From NCBI GenBank assembly GCA_020216625.1, contig JAIUYB010000077.1:1-8073 (forward strand): DNA of 8,073 nucleotides, in the 5' to 3' direction. Numbering within the stretch: the first letter of the stretch is position 1; every line of letters begins with the position of its first letter. This DNA is from Desulfarculus sp. GTDB taxonomy: Bacteria; Desulfobacterota; Desulfarculia; Desulfarculales; Desulfarculaceae. Under the pieces are notes generated by a model. It worked only from the letters and a program-made list of their open reading frames with translations. It made no database searches and was not told the origin of the DNA. A program made the position numbers and the translations under genes. Below, one piece after another: positions 6,501-8,073 of the stretch.

Positions 6501-8030
6501 CCGGGGGCTGATCTGAAGGGGATGGCCCTCGCCCAGGAACGAGAGGTCCGTGCGCTGGCCGATGGCCTTGATGATCAGGTCCGCGCCCAGCTCCACCAAC
6601 TGGCATTCGTCGAAGGTGGGGGCGAAGCGGTGGTTCTCGTCAAAGACCGCGGTGCACTGCTTGAGCACCAGACCAGTGGCCTGGCCACCGGTCTGCTTGA
6701 TCTGCATCACCCCCTGGCGATGGATGAACTCGATGCCCTCCTCCAGGGCCTCGGTGATCTCCCAGGGACTGGCCGGCTGCTCCTCGGCCGACTCCAGCAT
6801 GACCATGGTGACCTTGCCCGCGCCCTTGCGCAATGCGGTGCGGGCGGCGTCGATGGCCACGTTGCCGCCGCCCACCACCACCACGTTGTCGCCCTTCGGC
6901 ACCGGCTGGTCCAGGGCCACCGCCCGCAGGTAGTCCAGGGCGCTGACCACGTTGGGGCTGTCCTCGCCCGGCACCCGAAGATCGAAGCTCTTGGGCGCGC
7001 CGGTGCCCAGGAAAATGGCGTTGAACCCCTGGGACTTGAGGTCGTCCAGGGTCAAGCCCGGGCCCACCGGGGTGTTGAGTTTGATCTCCACCCCCAGGGC
7101 CTTGATGCAGTCGATCTCCTTTTGCAGGACCGCGGCCGGCAGGCGGTAGGAGGGGACCCCCACCGCCAAGGCGCCGCCGGCCTTGGGCAGAGCCTCGAAG
7201 ATGGTGCTCTTGATCCCCTTGCGGGCCAGGTGGTAGGCGCAGGCCAGGCCGGCCGGTCCGGCCCCCACGATGGCCACCCGCTCCGGGCGAGGCTCCACCT
7301 GGGGCTGGGCGATGTTCTCCACCCCCACCTGGTCGGCCACGAAGCGCTTGATGTCGCGGATGGCGATGGCCTCGTCCACCTTCAACCGGCGGCACTCGCC
7401 CTCGCAGGGATGGGGGCAGATGCGGCCGATGACCCCGGGCAGGGGCAGGTCCTCCATGATGATGGACAAGGACTCCTGGTACTTGCCCACCTTGGCCATC
7501 TGCACGTAGCCCTGCACGTTGAGGTTGGCCGGGCAGGTGATCTTGCAGGGGGCGCGGTCGAGCTTGGTGATGCAATAGGCGTTGGGAAAGGCCTGGGCGT
7601 AGCGCTTGAAGGTGGCCTTGCGCTTGCTGAGCCCCTGGTCGAACTCGTTGGGCAGCTCCACCGGGCAGGCCTTGATGCAGTCGCCGCAGGCGGTGCATTT
7701 CTCTGGGTCGATGAAGCGCGGGTCCTGGTGCACCTTGACCGCGAAGTTGCCCGGCTCCCCGGCGATGGCCTCCACCTCGGCGTTGGTGATGATCTCGATG
7801 TTGAGGTGGCGGCCGCATTCCACCAGCTTGGGCGAGACGATGCACATGGCGCAGTCGTTGGTGGGGAAGGTCTTGTCCAACTGGGCCATGCGCCCGCCAA
7901 TGGCCGAGGTTTTCTCCACCAGATAGACGTAGTAGCCGGCATTGGCCAGGTCCAGGGACGCCTGCACTCCGGCAATGCCGGCGCCCACCACCATCACCGC
8001 TCCAACCTTGCTGTCCGTTTGGGCGGCCAT
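3597..8030 (-). CDS. hdrA: Giant HdrA-type flavoprotein: tandem HdrA modules with an inserted GltD/NfnB-like NAD(P)H oxidoreductase
   Basis: 1477-aa cytoplasmic electron-transfer protein, more than twice a standard HdrA (about 650 aa). Order of parts: FAD motif GAGIAG at 16-21 and the HdrA Cys motif C60/C63/C72; a ferredoxin site C112-C115-C118-C122; a GltD/NfnB-like insert from about 140 to 575, with its N-terminal cysteines (C162, C166, C205, C209, C213), FAD motif GAGPAG (256-261), NAD(P) motif GGGNVAIDAA (387-396) and second FAD motif GGDV; a Cys-rich cluster region C626 to C642; the rest of HdrA module 1 with QCVGSRD at 724-730 and CSAVCC at 739-744; then HdrA module 2 from about 927, with FVCNCGINIGG, FAD motif GGGVAG (1072-1077) and QCVGSRE; and finally two ferredoxin sites at 1414-1424 and 1443-1453. 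Likely role: oxidise NAD(P)H and split or pass electrons through MvhD to MetVF. The ATG at 8030 fits the usual N-terminus; its ribosome binding site is weak, and a GTG at 8066 or a start outside the window is possible. Function is inferred from context; family is firm. Confidence 0.9.
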   Translation of the reverse strand: MAAQTDSKVGAVMVVGAGIAGVQASLDLANAGYYVYLVEKTSAIGGRMAQLDKTFPTNDCAMCIVSPKLVECGRHLNIEIITNAEVEAIAGEPGNFAVKVHQDPRFIDPEKCTACGDCIKACPVELPNEFDQGLSKRKATFKRYAQAFPNAYCITKLDRAPCKITCPANLNVQGYVQMAKVGKYQESLSIIMEDLPLPGVIGRICPHPCEGECRRLKVDEAIAIRDIKRFVADQVGVENIAQPQVEPRPERVAIVGAGPAGLACAYHLARKGIKSTIFEALPKAGGALAVGVPSYRLPAAVLQKEIDCIKALGVEIKLNTPVGPGLTLDDLKSQGFNAIFLGTGAPKSFDLRVPGEDSPNVVSALDYLRAVALDQPVPKGDNVVVVGGGNVAIDAARTALRKGAGKVTMVMLESAEEQPASPWEITEALEEGIEFIHRQGVMQIKQTGGQATGLVLKQCTAVFDENHRFAPTFDECQLVELGADLIIKAIGQRTDLSFLGEGHPLQISPRGTIVADPLTLATNLPGIFAGGDVVTGPWIAIGAVAAGREAAISIDRYFRGEDLAAGREKLSLKPEDEQFYNPIPANIEQTPRAHMAHRDPEARKRDFDQFELGLTPEQITAEGERCLNCGVCCECFQCVEACKAKAPAHDQKPQDLTLNVGSVILAPGFDPFDPSIFETYSYSKHPNVVTAMEFERVLSASGPYQGHLQRPSDGVEPKKIAWLQCVGSRDINHCDHGYCSAVCCMYAIKEAVIAKEHSHDPLDTAIFFMDMRTHGKDFEKYYERAKNEHGVRFIRSRVHSIEPAANEQLRIEYATEDGQAKEELFDMVVLSVGLQTSPLAVETAKKLGVELTHYNFSDTSSFAPVGTNRPGIFACGSFAGPKDIPQAVMEASAAACAASVDLASSRGSLTKEVVYPVEKDVSGQQPRIGVFVCNCGINIGGIVDVPAVREYAATLPYVAFVDDNLFTCSQDTQNKIKTAIEENNLNRVVVASCSPRTHEPLFQETIREAGLNKYLFEMANIRDQDSWVHQGQPEKATAKAKDLVRMAVAKAALVEPLHQVDLSLTKAAVVVGGGVAGMNAALDLANSGYPVHLVEKTDTLGGNAHFLLNTWKGEAIAPYLEDLTAKVKAHPGITLHLDSELTASKGFVGNFVSTIKAHGGQELSVEHGVTVLATGGHEHRPNEYLYGQHPAVVTSLEFDMELKGDPASPKSFEAAAFIQCVGSREPERPYCSRLCCTHSVESAIKIKEANPEAQVYILYRDVRTYGVREDLYKRARELGVLFIRYHLEDKPQVAANGDRLTITATDHVLGRPISFDVDRLVLASAIVPNQVTELAEAFKTPLNAEGFFLEAHMKLRPVDFASEGLYLAGLAHFPKPMDEAIAQANAAVGRALTVLAKDTIRVGGVVATVDPNKCSVCLTCVRTCPYGVPKIKDHAAYIEVASCYGCGACAAECPGKAITLQHFTDAQILAKERAAFN

Positions 8031-8073
8031 AGCCTCGTCCGTCGGCGGGGGGCGCGGCTCAACCACCTCTAGC

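Noticed and set aside
3249..8072. Plus-strand open frame of 1607 codons opposite hdrA and mvhD
   Set aside because: It is the antisense of a real gene with strong G/C third positions, which removes stops on the other strand. Its translation is low-complexity H, G, L and V rich with no family motif.

Overview
The window is high-GC DNA in which all recognised genes lie on the minus strand. Gene content suggests an anaerobic bacterium with a Wood-Ljungdahl methyl branch, most likely a Desulfobacterota (deltaproteobacterial) sulfate reducer or relative. This rests on the HdrA/MvhD/MetV/MetF set, the Cys-rich flavoprotein style and strong G/C third-position bias. I do not name a species.

Layout in transcription order, from high to low coordinates. 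(1) 8030-3597: a giant HdrA-type flavin/iron-sulfur protein of 1477 aa. It has two HdrA modules in tandem, with a complete GltD/NfnB-like NAD(P)H-FAD oxidoreductase inserted in the first and two ferredoxin-type [4Fe-4S] sites at the C-terminus. (2) 3596-3506: an intercistronic gap with a very stable hairpin. (3) 3505-3083: mvhD, the small [2Fe-2S] delta subunit. Its reading frame carries an in-frame TGA at codon 16, exactly where the family has a cluster cysteine, and a SECIS-like hairpin follows at the right distance. I read it as a selenoprotein that ordinary ORF calling splits or truncates. (4) 3041-2373: metV, the Cys-rich partner of MTHFR. (5) 2376-1447: metF, 5,10-methylenetetrahydrofolate reductase, overlapping metV by 4 bp. 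(6) 1446-1216: non-coding, with a REP/MITE-like palindromic element and a possible weak terminator. (7) 1215-1: a near-consensus sigma70 promoter and the first 383 codons of thrC (threonine synthase), which runs off the window.

How the genes work together: the order hdrA-mvhD-metV-metF matches, as I recall it, the acetogen (Moorella type) hdrCBA-mvhD-metVF cluster, whose products form an NADH-dependent and possibly electron-bifurcating methylene-H4folate reductase. Here HdrA would take electrons from NAD(P)H through the inserted GltD-like module, MvhD and MetV would relay them, and MetF would reduce (or, in the oxidative direction, oxidise) the C1 unit. hdrB and hdrC are not in the window; they may lie just upstream of 8073 or be absent. 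thrC looks like an independent housekeeping unit.

The main finding is the recoded TGA in mvhD. It changes a truncated 114-aa protein into a full-length 140-aa selenoprotein and implies that the host has selA/selB/selC/selD.
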